A stretch of 64,000 nucleotides of DNA, from assembly GCA_963702705.1 (NCBI GenBank), contig CAVPDR010000007.1, positions 372,001 to 436,000 on the forward strand, written 5' to 3'. This stretch comes from VRUE01 sp963702705. GTDB taxonomy: Bacteria > Actinomycetota > Thermoleophilia > Solirubrobacterales > 70-9. Numbering within the stretch: position 1 is the stretch's first letter; each line of letters starts with the position of its first letter. Below the pieces are notes generated by a model. It worked only from the letters and a program-made list of their open reading frames with translations. It searched no databases and was not told the origin of the DNA. Positions 28,633 to 36,258 of this stretch are shown one piece after another. Made by a program: the position numbers and the translations under genes.

Positions 28633-29016
28633 TCAGACGCAGAGAACTGGCACTTCATCGAAGGAAGAGAAATCAGCGTCCTGGGTGACGACGGCTGCAC
28701 CGTGTCGAAGCGCCGTCGCGGCGATCCAGGTGTCGTGGCGGCGGAGGCGTCGGCCGCGAGACCGCTCGGCTGATGCGATGCGCGCAAAGCAGCTCGCAGT
28801 CTCGGCGTCAATTGGAAGCAGGGGGTACGTAGCCTGGACGCGCGAGAGGGTAGAGAGCCGAATGGCTCGGGCATTTGGGTCGGTTGCGCGCAACACGCCC
28901 AGCTCCAGCTCGGCGGCGGTGATCACCGAGACGGCGATCTGCTCGGGAAGTTCGCCCAGCTCGCGACCGGTCTCTTGGGCGATGAAGATCGAGGTGTCGG
29001 CGATTGCCCGATTCAA
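28633..29016 (-). CDS. VapC-type PIN-domain ribonuclease toxin
   Basis: 127 aa from TTG 29016, which overlaps the antitoxin stop (TTGA). PIN acidic residues: ADTSIFI (Asp), TAAELELGVL (Glu), RRHDTWIAATA (Asp) and VTQDADF (Asp). Size and gene order antitoxin then toxin are standard for VapBC. Longer upstream extensions in frame run through the antitoxin gene and are rejected. Confidence 0.85.
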   Translation of the reverse strand: MNRAIADTSIFIAQETGRELGELPEQIAVSVITAAELELGVLRATDPNARAIRLSTLSRVQATYPLLPIDAETASCFARIASAERSRGRRLRRHDTWIAATALRHGAAVVTQDADFSSFDEVPVLCV

Positions 29017-29267
29017 TCGTCGAGCTCGGCACCGCGGACGTCGGCGAGATCGTCCAGCAGGCCAGTGTCGGCGGGCGCCTCGGTCACGATGCGGCGCAAC
29101 TCGCTGGCCGGGACCCAGGGATCGCGATCCCCGACGTGGGGAAGGATGTCGGCGACCGGACGACGGTTGACAGTCAACGTCAGTCGTTCGCCCGCTTCCA
29201 GCTCGGAGACAACGGCTGAGGTGGAATTCCTTAGCTCTCGGATCGAAACGGCGCGCGCCATGTGCAC
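29013..29267 (-). CDS. VapB-type (Phd/YefM-like) antitoxin
   Basis: 84 aa. N-terminal Phd/YefM DNA-binding type sequence ARAVSIRELRNSTSAVVSEL followed by GERLTLTVNRRPVADILP, then a toxin-binding acidic tail (GLLDDLADVRGAELDD). Translationally coupled to the PIN toxin. A short palindrome immediately upstream is a likely autoregulatory site. Confidence 0.85.
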   Translation of the reverse strand: MHMARAVSIRELRNSTSAVVSELEAGERLTLTVNRRPVADILPHVGDRDPWVPASELRRIVTEAPADTGLLDDLADVRGAELDD

Positions 29268-29271
29268 GACT

Positions 29272-29288
29272 GTAGCACTCTCTGCTAC
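29272..29288. promoter_or_regulatory. Candidate VapBC operator
   Basis: GTAGCA-CTCTC-TGCTAC inverted repeat four bases upstream of the antitoxin start, the usual location for conditional autorepression by a toxin-antitoxin complex. Confidence 0.5.
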
Positions 29289-29333
29289 GAAACGGCAAAT
29301 GGGGCACCATGCCCTACAGATTTCGGCCGATCT

Positions 29334-29399
29334 CCGGGCTCAGACCAATAACCCGAAGGTCGCGGCGTCGAATCCCGCCCCGCTTAGGAAAAGGCCCCT
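29334..29399 (+). repeat. Degenerate copy of the tRNA-fMet 3' half (attachment-site scar)
   Basis: ATAACCCGAAGGTCGCGG (29348-29365) and TCGAATCCCGCCCC (29368-29381) repeat 27321-27338 and 27341-27354 in the same orientation, followed by an AAAAGGCCCC resembling the tRNA terminator. One base is missing in the T loop and extra bases interrupt the anticodon region, so it is not a working tRNA. Confidence 0.7.
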
Positions 29400-29456
29400 G
29401 AACTGCGGCGGGGTCGCCGGGAAGGCCGTCAGCTCGGGGCGGTTTACTGCTTCCTC

Positions 29457-29987
29457 GTGATCTCCTATTCCATGAGCCTGTCGGCCGACGGCTACATCGC
29501 CGGACCCGATGGGAGCTTCGACTGGGCGGTACCCAGCGAGGAGCTGCACCGGTTCCACAACGAACGGGCTGCCGCGACCGACGCCCAACTGCTCGGCCGG
29601 CGCCTCTACGAGACGATGCTCGTGTGGGACACCGAGGAGTTCTCCGAGCCCGTGATGGCGGAGTTCGCCGAGATCTGGCGCCCGCTCGAGAAGATCGTGT
29701 TCTCGACCACGGTGACGAGTGTCGAGGGCAGCAATCGCCTGGCCACCGGAACGCTCGAGGAGGAGATCGCCGCCCTTGGGGACCGGAGGATCGCGGTCGG
29801 CGGCGCCGGTCTCGCGGCGGAATGCATGCGGCGCGGGCTGATCGACGAGTTCGAGTTGTTCGTCATCCCGATTGTGGTCGGTGGCGGCACGCCGTACTTC
29901 CCGCCGGACGTGCAGATCGACCTTGAGTTGGTCGAGACCCGCACGTTCGGTGCGACCGTGTACCTGCACTACCGCCGGCGCGGCTAG
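29457..29987 (+). CDS. Dihydrofolate reductase/RibD C-terminal family protein
   Basis: 176 aa from GTG 29457 (MISYSMSLSADGYIAGPDGS). RibD-C features: LLGRRLYETMLVWD, VFSTTVTSVEGSNRLA, RIAVGGAGLAAECMRRGLIDEFELFVIPIVVGGGTPYF. NADPH-dependent reductase of unknown substrate; these proteins are common in soil actinobacteria. Starts just after the tRNA scar. Confidence 0.88.
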   Translation: MISYSMSLSADGYIAGPDGSFDWAVPSEELHRFHNERAAATDAQLLGRRLYETMLVWDTEEFSEPVMAEFAEIWRPLEKIVFSTTVTSVEGSNRLATGTLEEEIAALGDRRIAVGGAGLAAECMRRGLIDEFELFVIPIVVGGGTPYFPPDVQIDLELVETRTFGATVYLHYRRRG

Positions 29988-29998
29988 GGGGTTAACTA

Positions 29999-30050
29999 GT
30001 GGTGCAGCGCGCGCCGGCCGCGTAGCGGTTCGGCGGTCCGGCCGCACCAC
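29999..30050. terminator. Weak hairpin between convergent genes
   Basis: GTGGTGC (29999-30005) pairs with GCACCAC (30044-30050), with further GC-rich partial pairing inside. It sits between convergent stops, so a terminator role is plausible. Confidence 0.35.
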
Positions 30051-30056
30051 GGAGTT

Positions 30057-30497
30057 TCAGCTGAGCTGCTCGGCCAGTCCGATGATGATGCCCTCCGGAC
30101 CGCGCAGGAAGCAGAGCCGGTAGATGTCCTCGTATTGCGCTACCTCGTCGACGAGTTCGGCACCGTGGTTGCGCAGGCGGGCAACTACATCGTCGATGTC
30201 GTCGACGGCGAACATAATGCGGCGTATGCCCAGCGCGTTCGCCGGCGCATTTTCCGGCTCGGCTCTAACCGCAGGCGGCGTGTGGAACTTCGTCAGCTCC
30301 ACCCGGCCATGGCCATCTGGAGTCCGCATCATGGCGATGTCGGCACGGACGTCGTTGAGGCCCACGACCCGGTCCACCCATGGCCCCTCGACCTGCGTCT
30401 CGCTCGCCAGTTCCATACCGAGCTCGACAAAGAACGCCTTGGCGGCGTCGAGGTCGTCGACAACGATGAGAACGTTGTCCATCCGCTGAAGCGCCAT
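30057..30497 (-). CDS. VOC-superfamily (glyoxalase-like) protein
   Basis: 146 aa from ATG 30497 (MALQRMDNVLIVVDDLDAAK). Two beta-alpha-beta-beta-beta units: LDAAKAFFVELGMEL with TPDGHGRVELTKF, and IRRIMFAVDDIDDVVARL with FLRGPEGIIIGLAEQL. Usual two-module VOC length. Substrate unknown; possibly ring-cleaving, resistance or isomerase chemistry. A broken flavin monooxygenase lies just upstream on the same strand. Confidence 0.85.
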   Translation of the reverse strand: MALQRMDNVLIVVDDLDAAKAFFVELGMELASETQVEGPWVDRVVGLNDVRADIAMMRTPDGHGRVELTKFHTPPAVRAEPENAPANALGIRRIMFAVDDIDDVVARLRNHGAELVDEVAQYEDIYRLCFLRGPEGIIIGLAEQLS

Positions 30498-30519
30498 ATG
30501 CCCGCAGCATAGGGTTTGC

Positions 30520-30867
30520 AGGCAGACCCGCCAGCGGCGTGGGGAAGTCGATGCCGGCAAGCTTGCGGACCAGGCTTCGTCCCCCGTCGCAACCGACCAA
30601 GTACTGGGCTCGCATCGAACCGCCGTCGGAGAGCTCAACATCGACCCCGGTGTCGTCCTGCGTGAAGCCAATGACCTCAAGCCCGCGATAAATCCGGACC
30701 GGGAGCTCCTCGACCCAGCCGGACATGATCCGTTCGATATGGCTCTGCCAGAGCCCTAGCCCGTATGGATGTCGGGTGGGGAAGTCGCTGATGTCGAGCT
30801 CGCCCGCCAACATCAGCCCGGTCGGACCGCCTCCGGCGATCAGCACCGAATGTTCGGTCATCGCCAC
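30520..30867 (-). pseudogene. Remnant of a PHBH-type FAD-dependent aromatic monooxygenase
   Basis: Begins MAMTEHSVLIAGGGPTGLML with the Rossmann GxGxxG region, but after AGEL jumps directly to DISDFPTRHPYGLGLWQSHI, which in intact enzymes lies about 80 residues later. It continues through GVDVELSDGG and the DG motif region YLVGCDGGRSLVRKLAG and then loses similarity. Both an internal deletion and loss of the C-terminal two thirds are evident. Confidence 0.75.
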
Positions 30868-30872
30868 GGCGG

Positions 30873-31406
30873 TCAGGACGCCGGGAGGTAGGTGAGCAGG
30901 ACCACTCCGGAGTCGAACCGTTTCATGTCCTCGAGCTCCATCCGCACGGTTCCCCTGTCGCCGAGCACGTGGACGTTCCCCCTGCCCCAGACGAGTGGGT
31001 TGAGGTAGATCTCGTACTCGTCGACCAGGCCCTTCTCGGCGAGGGCGTAGGCGAACTCGCCGCTGCCGTGCATGAACAGGTCACCGTCGACCTCGCCCTT
31101 CAGCTTCGGGATCGAGTCCTCGAGATCGCCCTCGAGCAGGGTCGCGTTCCACTCCAGATCGCCGGTCAGGGTCTTGGAGCCGACGTACTTCGGCATCGCG
31201 TTGACCATGTCCGCCCATTTGCCCGATTTGCTCGGCCAGTATCCGGCCAGGCCCTCGTAGGTCTTACGGCCCAGCACCAGGCCGCTGGATCTGGCCTGGC
31301 GCTCGAACGAGTAGTCGCCGTGGTCGCCGTCCGGCTGCACCCACTCTGCGACCGGGTCGATGACACCGTCGATCGTGGCCTGCGTTGTCGCGATCAGCTT
31401 TCCCAT
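30873..31406 (-). CDS. Dihydrofolate reductase/RibD C-terminal family protein
   Basis: 177 aa from ATG 31406 (MGKLIATTQATIDGVIDP), with GGGGGATGAG upstream as ribosome site. Contains LVLGRKTYEGLAGYW, MPKYVGSKTLTGDLEWN, GDLFMHGSGEFAYALAEKGL and EIYLNPLVWGRG, the usual order for this NADPH-binding family. Second RibD-C protein within 2 kb, not a recent duplicate of the first. Confidence 0.88.
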   Translation of the reverse strand: MGKLIATTQATIDGVIDPVAEWVQPDGDHGDYSFERQARSSGLVLGRKTYEGLAGYWPSKSGKWADMVNAMPKYVGSKTLTGDLEWNATLLEGDLEDSIPKLKGEVDGDLFMHGSGEFAYALAEKGLVDEYEIYLNPLVWGRGNVHVLGDRGTVRMELEDMKRFDSGVVLLTYLPAS

Positions 31407-31482
31407 CTCATCCCCCTCGTCGTCGGAGCTCCTCTCTGCCCTTATACCCGTGAGACCAATCAAGACGCGCGGTTTCGGCGTT

Positions 31483-31715
31483 TCACCGGTTGAGCCAATC
31501 CTCGAAAGTGGGGCCGGCGAGCTTCGCCAGCCGGCCGGGGAGGACGGCGCCGGCCGTGTAGAGGCCTTCCGGGTCCTCGAAGATCTCCCCGACCTCGATC
31601 CGCAGGCCGTTGCCGCGCTGGGGCCGTGAGCAGTTTCGCCGCCTCGAGCAGACTCTCCTCGCGCGGACCGGCCACTTCGGCGATCGGGTTGCCGAGTGGT
31701 GCGGAACCTGCCTAG
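31483..31715 (-). pseudogene. Frameshifted 3' fragment of an NAD(P)-binding SDR/NmrA-type gene
   Basis: One frame reads PLGNPIAEVAGPREESLLEA and AAKLLTA, and the next frame continues GNGLRIEVGEIFEDPEGLYT then AGAVLPGRLAKLAGPTFEDW to a stop. Together they match the typical C-terminus of NmrA-like epimerases (ALLPG ... GPTFEEWL). The change of frame near 31625 and missing N-terminal half mark it as broken. Confidence 0.6.
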
Positions 31716-31718
31716 GCA

Positions 31719-31760
31719 GACTCAAGCTGCTGTTCGGTGGCATCAATCGGGTCTGTGGAC
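31719..31760 (+). repeat. Decayed 42-bp copy of part of the mug gene
   Basis: Matches 32954-32996 (start GACTCAAGCTGCTGTTCG, end GGGTCTGTGGAC) with a few differences and one missing base. Only this short piece of the glycosylase gene is present. Confidence 0.6.
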
Positions 31761-31859
31761 TCCAGCTTTGCGTCTGCTCGGGGTGAGGCCCGGAGCACCC
31801 TGGCCTCGCCCCGGACCATACTCAGCACTTAGCCGCTGGTCTTCACGCTTGTCATCCGC

Positions 31860-32609
31860 CTAGGGAAGTAAGCCGCTCCAGGTTTCGCCTGAAACGAGTT
31901 CAACTATCATTTCTCCTAATAGTTTGGCTTTGTGTTCCGCGGTTTTGCTCAATGCCCAAATTTCGGTTAACGCACCTTCATTGATTTCGTGCCCTCCTTC
32001 TTCATGTAATAGACCATTGAAGAAGGTGGTGGCACCCATACCGTCCTGATCCTGTATGCCCACCTTCGGGCCGATGATCGGCACGTCTTCTCCGATTGGG
32101 CACATTTCCGACATTTTGATGCGACTAAAGACCGGCTGTTTTACGCCACCAATCACTTCTTCGACGGTCGATTCATAAACCAGAATCCCTTCACCCGAAG
32201 AGTGTTCGGTTAGTTTGCCTTTTGCGGCATTCCCTACAATGACTCCTGGTTCGCTGCCGTTATTGTTGGGCTGGCACGAGTTATTCTGCGTACCATTGAT
32301 CAGCGTTATGCATCCGCCCCATCTGCCTTTTCCCCCCGTCGTAATCCGACCTTCTTTTTCAATGCTCGTTCCAATGAGTTCGCCTGTCGAGCACCTAAAC
32401 TCAACTTCGTTACCACCAATTTTTGTGTCCAGTGACACGGTCGTACTAAAGACACCGGAGGTTTTTGCTTTGAGGGCTCTCGTCCCAGAGGTCAGGTTTG
32501 CGCCTGTGACCATCCAGACAGCGGCCTGAGCTGAACCGGTGCTAGTGGTGCCAAGCGCCAGCAGACAGAAGCCAAGCGCATTTCTCAAATAACGGGCTAA
32601 TCGGGCCAT
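31860..32609 (-). CDS. Low-G+C secreted protein, unknown
   Basis: 249 aa from ATG 32609, preceded by GGGAGG. A signal peptide (MARLARYLRNALGFCLLALG to about residue 30, cleavage near AQA) leads into a beta-rich, Gly/Thr/Asn-rich extracellular protein with several Cys (EFRCSTGEL, GGCITLIN, MSEMCPIGED). G+C is clearly lower than the neighbours throughout. Composition and layout resemble the second secreted protein at 53.9 kb, suggesting one expanded family. No function can be given. Confidence 0.7.
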   Translation of the reverse strand: MARLARYLRNALGFCLLALGTTSTGSAQAAVWMVTGANLTSGTRALKAKTSGVFSTTVSLDTKIGGNEVEFRCSTGELIGTSIEKEGRITTGGKGRWGGCITLINGTQNNSCQPNNNGSEPGVIVGNAAKGKLTEHSSGEGILVYESTVEEVIGGVKQPVFSRIKMSEMCPIGEDVPIIGPKVGIQDQDGMGATTFFNGLLHEEGGHEINEGALTEIWALSKTAEHKAKLLGEMIVELVSGETWSGLLP

Positions 32610-32678
32610 GACAATTCCTCCCTTACTTATTGTGTTTTGCGGTCGCCGAACGGTTCGCCCCGCGATTAACTGAGGCAA

Positions 32679-32707
32679 ATTTTCGCAATAAGGTATTTAG
32701 AAGTCAA
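32679..32707 (-). promoter_or_regulatory. Sigma-70-type promoter for the low-G+C secreted protein
   Basis: On the minus strand TTGACT (32707-32702), a 17-base spacer and GAAAAT (32684-32679), in an A/T-rich stretch about 70 bases before the start codon. Confidence 0.4.
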
Positions 32708-32886
32708 ATATGCCCAGTTGTGTTCCTGCCACGCGGCATGGCGAGCACTGCATCTCCGTTCACACTATGTGCCAGCGGATCCTTAATGACCGGGCTGAAC
32801 ACCGGCTCAGACAGCCGTTAGGCGGCGGCTCCTTTCTGCCTGGCGGTCGCACGACGGTCGCGGCTCGGCTCGGGCAGGATCGTGCA

Positions 32887-33489
32887 ATGCGGTTCACGCG
32901 TGTGGAGCTGGAGGCGTTCAGTGGCTGCGAGGTCGACAATCTCGTCGGGCCGGGACTCAAGCTGCTGTTCGTCGGCATCAATCCGGGTCTGTGGACGGCC
33001 GCGGTCAAAACCCACTTCGCGCATCCCACCAACCGCTTCTATCCGGCCCTGAACACAGCCGGAATCACCGACTACGAGGTCGATCGGGTGGCTGGGATGA
33101 CCGATGCCGATCGTGCGCATTTGGTTGCGCGAGGCATCGGGATCACCAACCTCGTGCGGCGGGCTACGGCGCGCGCTTCCGAGCTGTCGCGCGAGGAGCT
33201 GTGCGAGGGCGGCGCGCGGCTGCGGCGGTTCGTCGCCGAGCACCGACCGGCGGTCGTCGCGATCGCCGGCATCACCGCCTATCGCGACGCGTTCGGGGAG
33301 CGTGGCGCGGTCCTGGGCCGGCAGCCGGACACGCTCGATAGCGCGGCCGCTTGGTCGGGAGCGGCGCTCTGGGTGGTTCCCAACCCGAGCGGACTCAACG
33401 CACACGAGACGGTGGCGTCGCTCGCCGCCGCCTATGCGGCGCCGGCCGCCGAGGCCGGCGTAATCGCCAAGATGCAGCCTCGGTGCTGA
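32887..33489 (+). CDS. mug: Mismatch-specific uracil/thymine DNA glycosylase (Mug/TDG)
   Basis: 200 aa from ATG 32887 (MRFTRVELEAFSGCEVDNLV). Motif A LLFVGINPGLWTAAVKTHFA carries the catalytic-site Asn of GINPG, and motif B VVPNPSGLNAHETV the NPSGLN loop. Excises U or T from G mispairs. Internal GITNLVRRATARASEL is typical. A short decayed copy of its motif A region lies 1.2 kb upstream. Confidence 0.92.
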   Translation: MRFTRVELEAFSGCEVDNLVGPGLKLLFVGINPGLWTAAVKTHFAHPTNRFYPALNTAGITDYEVDRVAGMTDADRAHLVARGIGITNLVRRATARASELSREELCEGGARLRRFVAEHRPAVVAIAGITAYRDAFGERGAVLGRQPDTLDSAAAWSGAALWVVPNPSGLNAHETVASLAAAYAAPAAEAGVIAKMQPRC

Positions 33490-33533
33490 GCGGTGGCGAT
33501 TATGGGGAGCCGGGGCGCGGCTACGATCGCGGC

Positions 33534-34514
33534 GTGGCGATCCCCCGTCTGCACGCGCGGTATCCGGCCCTGGCGGAGACCCTTCCCCACCTCGGGCTGT
33601 CCGAGCGCCCGACGCCCGTACGCGAGCTGGCCGGCCTCGGCACCTGGGTGAAGGAAGACGGCGCCTTTGGCTCGGGCGGTTGGGGAGGCAACAAGGTGCG
33701 CAAGCTCGAGTGGCTGATCCCGGATGCCCGGCGCCGCGGTCGCCGCTCGATCCTCACCTTCGGCGGCCTCGGAACCAACTGGGGGCTCGCGACCGCGCTC
33801 TACGGTCGCGAACACGGCCTCGCGACTGCGCTCGCGCTCGTCGACCAGCCGGTCGACGATCACGTCAGGGCCCAGCTCGCCCGGCTCGAGGCCTCGGGTG
33901 CGCGCATCCACCGCACCCACACGAAGGCGCGCACCGTGGCGATGTTGCCGTGGCTGCTCGCCCGTAACGTGCGCGGCGGCCGCTTGCCATATCTACTGCC
34001 AGCTGGTGGCTCCTCGGCGGTCGGAGTGCTCGGCTACGTTGAGGCGGCGCTGGAGATCGCCGCCCAGGTCGAGGATGGCTCGTTGCCCGAACCCGCACAC
34101 GTTGTCGTCCCGGTCGGCACCGGCGGCACCGCGGCCGGCCTGACGCTTGGTTTCCAGCTAGCCGGCCTGCGCAGCCGGGTCGTCGGGATCGTGGTCAACG
34201 ACCAACTCCGGCTCGACCCACCGGTTTTCGTCCGGCTCGCGCGGCGCACCGCCGCCCTGCTGGAGGGCCGTGGGGCGCACCTCGGCCGGCTTGCACTCGG
34301 ACCCGACATGCTCGACCTGACCCGCGACCAGCTCGGCGCGGGTTACGGCCACCCCACCGAGGCGGCCGGGCGAGCCGCCGCCCTCGCCGCCGATGAGGGC
34401 CTCTCGCTCGATCCCGTCTACACGGCGAAGGCGATGGCCGGCCTGCTGGCGCTGCGCGAAGAGGGCCGCCTCGGTGGCCCGGTGCTGTTCGTGTACACCG
34501 ATGGGCCGCGTTAA
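33534..34514 (+). CDS. PLP-dependent ACC deaminase/D-cysteine desulfhydrase family
   Basis: 326 aa from GTG 33534 (MAIPRLHARYPALAETLPH). Fold type II: Lys in GGNKVRKLEWLIPDA, LTFGGLGTNWGLATA (Asn/Ser-loop region), LPAGGSSAVGVLGYVEAALE, and the phosphate-binding VVPVGTGGTAAGL. Substrate could be D-cysteine, ACC or a related amino acid. Slightly short of usual but complete. Confidence 0.88.
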   Translation: MAIPRLHARYPALAETLPHLGLSERPTPVRELAGLGTWVKEDGAFGSGGWGGNKVRKLEWLIPDARRRGRRSILTFGGLGTNWGLATALYGREHGLATALALVDQPVDDHVRAQLARLEASGARIHRTHTKARTVAMLPWLLARNVRGGRLPYLLPAGGSSAVGVLGYVEAALEIAAQVEDGSLPEPAHVVVPVGTGGTAAGLTLGFQLAGLRSRVVGIVVNDQLRLDPPVFVRLARRTAALLEGRGAHLGRLALGPDMLDLTRDQLGAGYGHPTEAAGRAAALAADEGLSLDPVYTAKAMAGLLALREEGRLGGPVLFVYTDGPR

Positions 34515-34543
34515 CCTCAAGCCGTGAGGGGGCGACGACAGTC

Positions 34544-34942
34544 ATGAAGAGGAAGAGCGACTCGAAGAAGGAGCAGGGAGGGGATTCGCCTGCTCAACTG
34601 ATTGACGCGAGGATCGAGGAGCTGGGCGATTGGCGGGGCGAGATGCTTGCCCGGGTCCGGACCCTGATCAAGCAGGCAGACCCCGAAGTGGTCGAGGAGT
34701 GGAAATGGAGGGGCGTCCCGGTCTGGTACCACGGCGGGATGATCTGTACCGGCGAGACGTACAAGACTCACGTCAAGATGACCTTCGCCAAGGGCGCCTC
34801 GCTGGACGACCCCTCAGGCCTCTTCAACTCCAGCCTCGAGGGCAACGTCAGGCGCGCGATCGATTTCCACGAGGGCGATGAGATCGACGAGAAGGCGTTG
34901 GTGGCGCTGATCCGCGCCGCCGTGGCACTGAACGAGTCTTGA
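34544..34942 (+). CDS. DUF1801 family protein
   Basis: 132 aa. Contains the DUF1801 core: DWRGEMLARVRTLIKQADPE, EEWKWRGVPVWYHGGMICTG, YKTHVKMTFAKGASLDDPSG and LFNSSLEGNVRRAIDF. Small YdhG-like fold of unknown function. Its stop overlaps the TTG start of the next gene. Confidence 0.9.
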   Translation: MKRKSDSKKEQGGDSPAQLIDARIEELGDWRGEMLARVRTLIKQADPEVVEEWKWRGVPVWYHGGMICTGETYKTHVKMTFAKGASLDDPSGLFNSSLEGNVRRAIDFHEGDEIDEKALVALIRAAVALNES

Positions 34943-35835
34943 GCGTCTCCCGGCGAGGCCTGGGTCGCCCGACGCGGGCGCAGGTTAGGCGGCGGCGCAG
35001 GGTTGCCGCGGGGGCGATCGGTCTTGTGCTGGTGGCAGCCGTGCTGCTCGTCTTCCACGCGACGATCTTCGGGCCGAGCAATGCTGAAATCGCTCACGAC
35101 AACGGCGATCAGCTCGTCCACATCGAGATCCACAGCAGGGCGGTCGGCAGGGATCTTGGGGTCAACGTGATCGTGCCGCCGAAGGCCGGGCCGCGGGGCA
35201 AGCGCGGGCTGTTGGTCTACCTGCACGGGCGCGGCGGCTACGAGGGGACCTTCAACGACGCGGTTCTGCGCGGGCTGCCGCTCCTGCACGGCCACGGGCC
35301 GGTGATCGCCTTTCCCGCTGGCGGCGTGCACGGCTACTGGCACAACCGGGCCGATGGGGACTGGGACACCTGGGTCAGCGAAGAAGTGATCCCGCGGGTC
35401 GTCAAGCGCTTCGGGGTGGACCCGCACCGGATCGCGATCGGCGGGATCTCAATGGGCGGCTTCGGTGCCTTCGACATCGCGCTCCACCACCCCGGCATGT
35501 TCTGCGCCGTCGGCGGCCACTCGCCGGCGCTCTGGTTCGAAGGGGGTGAAACCGCTCCGGGCGCCTTCGATGACGCCGCCGACTTCGAAGCCAACGACGT
35601 GGTCGGCGCGGTTCAGGAAGACCCCGAAGCATTCGGCGATGCGCGGGTCTGGATCGACTATGGGACCGAAGATCCGTTCCGCGTGTACGACGAAGGCTTC
35701 GTTGAAGCGATGGGGGCGGGGGGCACTGATTTCACCCATCACTCATGGCCGGGCGCCCACGAGGGCGGCTACTGGAGCGACCACTGGCCCGACTACCAGC
35801 GCTTCTACGTCAAGGCGCTGGCGCACTGCTCCTAG
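34939..35835 (+). CDS. Alpha/beta hydrolase, esterase-D/Ag85-like, membrane-anchored
   Basis: 298 aa from TTG 34939 (TTGA overlap with DUF1801). A basic N-terminus then a membrane segment (VAAGAIGLVLVAAVLLVF) export the enzyme. Catalytic domain: LLVYLHGRGGYEG (oxyanion), nucleophile GISMGGFGAF, acid DYGTEDPF, and His in SWPGAHEGGYW. Probably an extracytoplasmic carboxylesterase. Confidence 0.85.
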   Translation: MSVSRRGLGRPTRAQVRRRRRVAAGAIGLVLVAAVLLVFHATIFGPSNAEIAHDNGDQLVHIEIHSRAVGRDLGVNVIVPPKAGPRGKRGLLVYLHGRGGYEGTFNDAVLRGLPLLHGHGPVIAFPAGGVHGYWHNRADGDWDTWVSEEVIPRVVKRFGVDPHRIAIGGISMGGFGAFDIALHHPGMFCAVGGHSPALWFEGGETAPGAFDDAADFEANDVVGAVQEDPEAFGDARVWIDYGTEDPFRVYDEGFVEAMGAGGTDFTHHSWPGAHEGGYWSDHWPDYQRFYVKALAHCS

Positions 35836-35886
35836 GGGTATGGTCGGAACCCGGCGCCCGTGCCTTCGACCGACATTGGAGGAACC

Positions 35887-36258
35887 GTGATCACCAAGAC
35901 CGACTTCATTGGAATCCCTTCTCAGGACAGCGAGCGCTCGCGGCGTTTCTACGTCGAGACACTCGGGTTGCGCCCGGACGAGCGCGGCAGGTTCGAGTTC
36001 TGGGCGGGGGAGACCTGCTTCGGCATCTGGGAGCCGGCGCAGATGGGGATGGAGTTCGCGCCACAGAAAAACGCCCATCCCGCGCTGCACGTGGAGGACG
36101 TCGCCGCGGCGCGGGCGGAGCTGGAAGCCAAGGGGGTCGAGTTCAACGGCGAGACCCTCGATACCGGCGTCTGTCACATGGCCCTCTTCACCGACCCCGA
36201 CGGCAATGACCTGATGCTGCACCACCGCTACGCGCCCTACGAGGGGTCGGCCGGCTGA
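35887..36258 (+). CDS. VOC-superfamily protein
   Basis: 123 aa from GTG 35887, with GGAGGAACC directly upstream. Single glyoxalase-like domain: DFIGIPSQDSERSRRFYVET, HPALHVEDVAAARAEL, MALFTDPDGNDLMLHHRY. Its TGA overlaps the ATG of the DUF2855 gene by one base. Confidence 0.85.
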   Translation: MITKTDFIGIPSQDSERSRRFYVETLGLRPDERGRFEFWAGETCFGIWEPAQMGMEFAPQKNAHPALHVEDVAAARAELEAKGVEFNGETLDTGVCHMALFTDPDGNDLMLHHRYAPYEGSAG

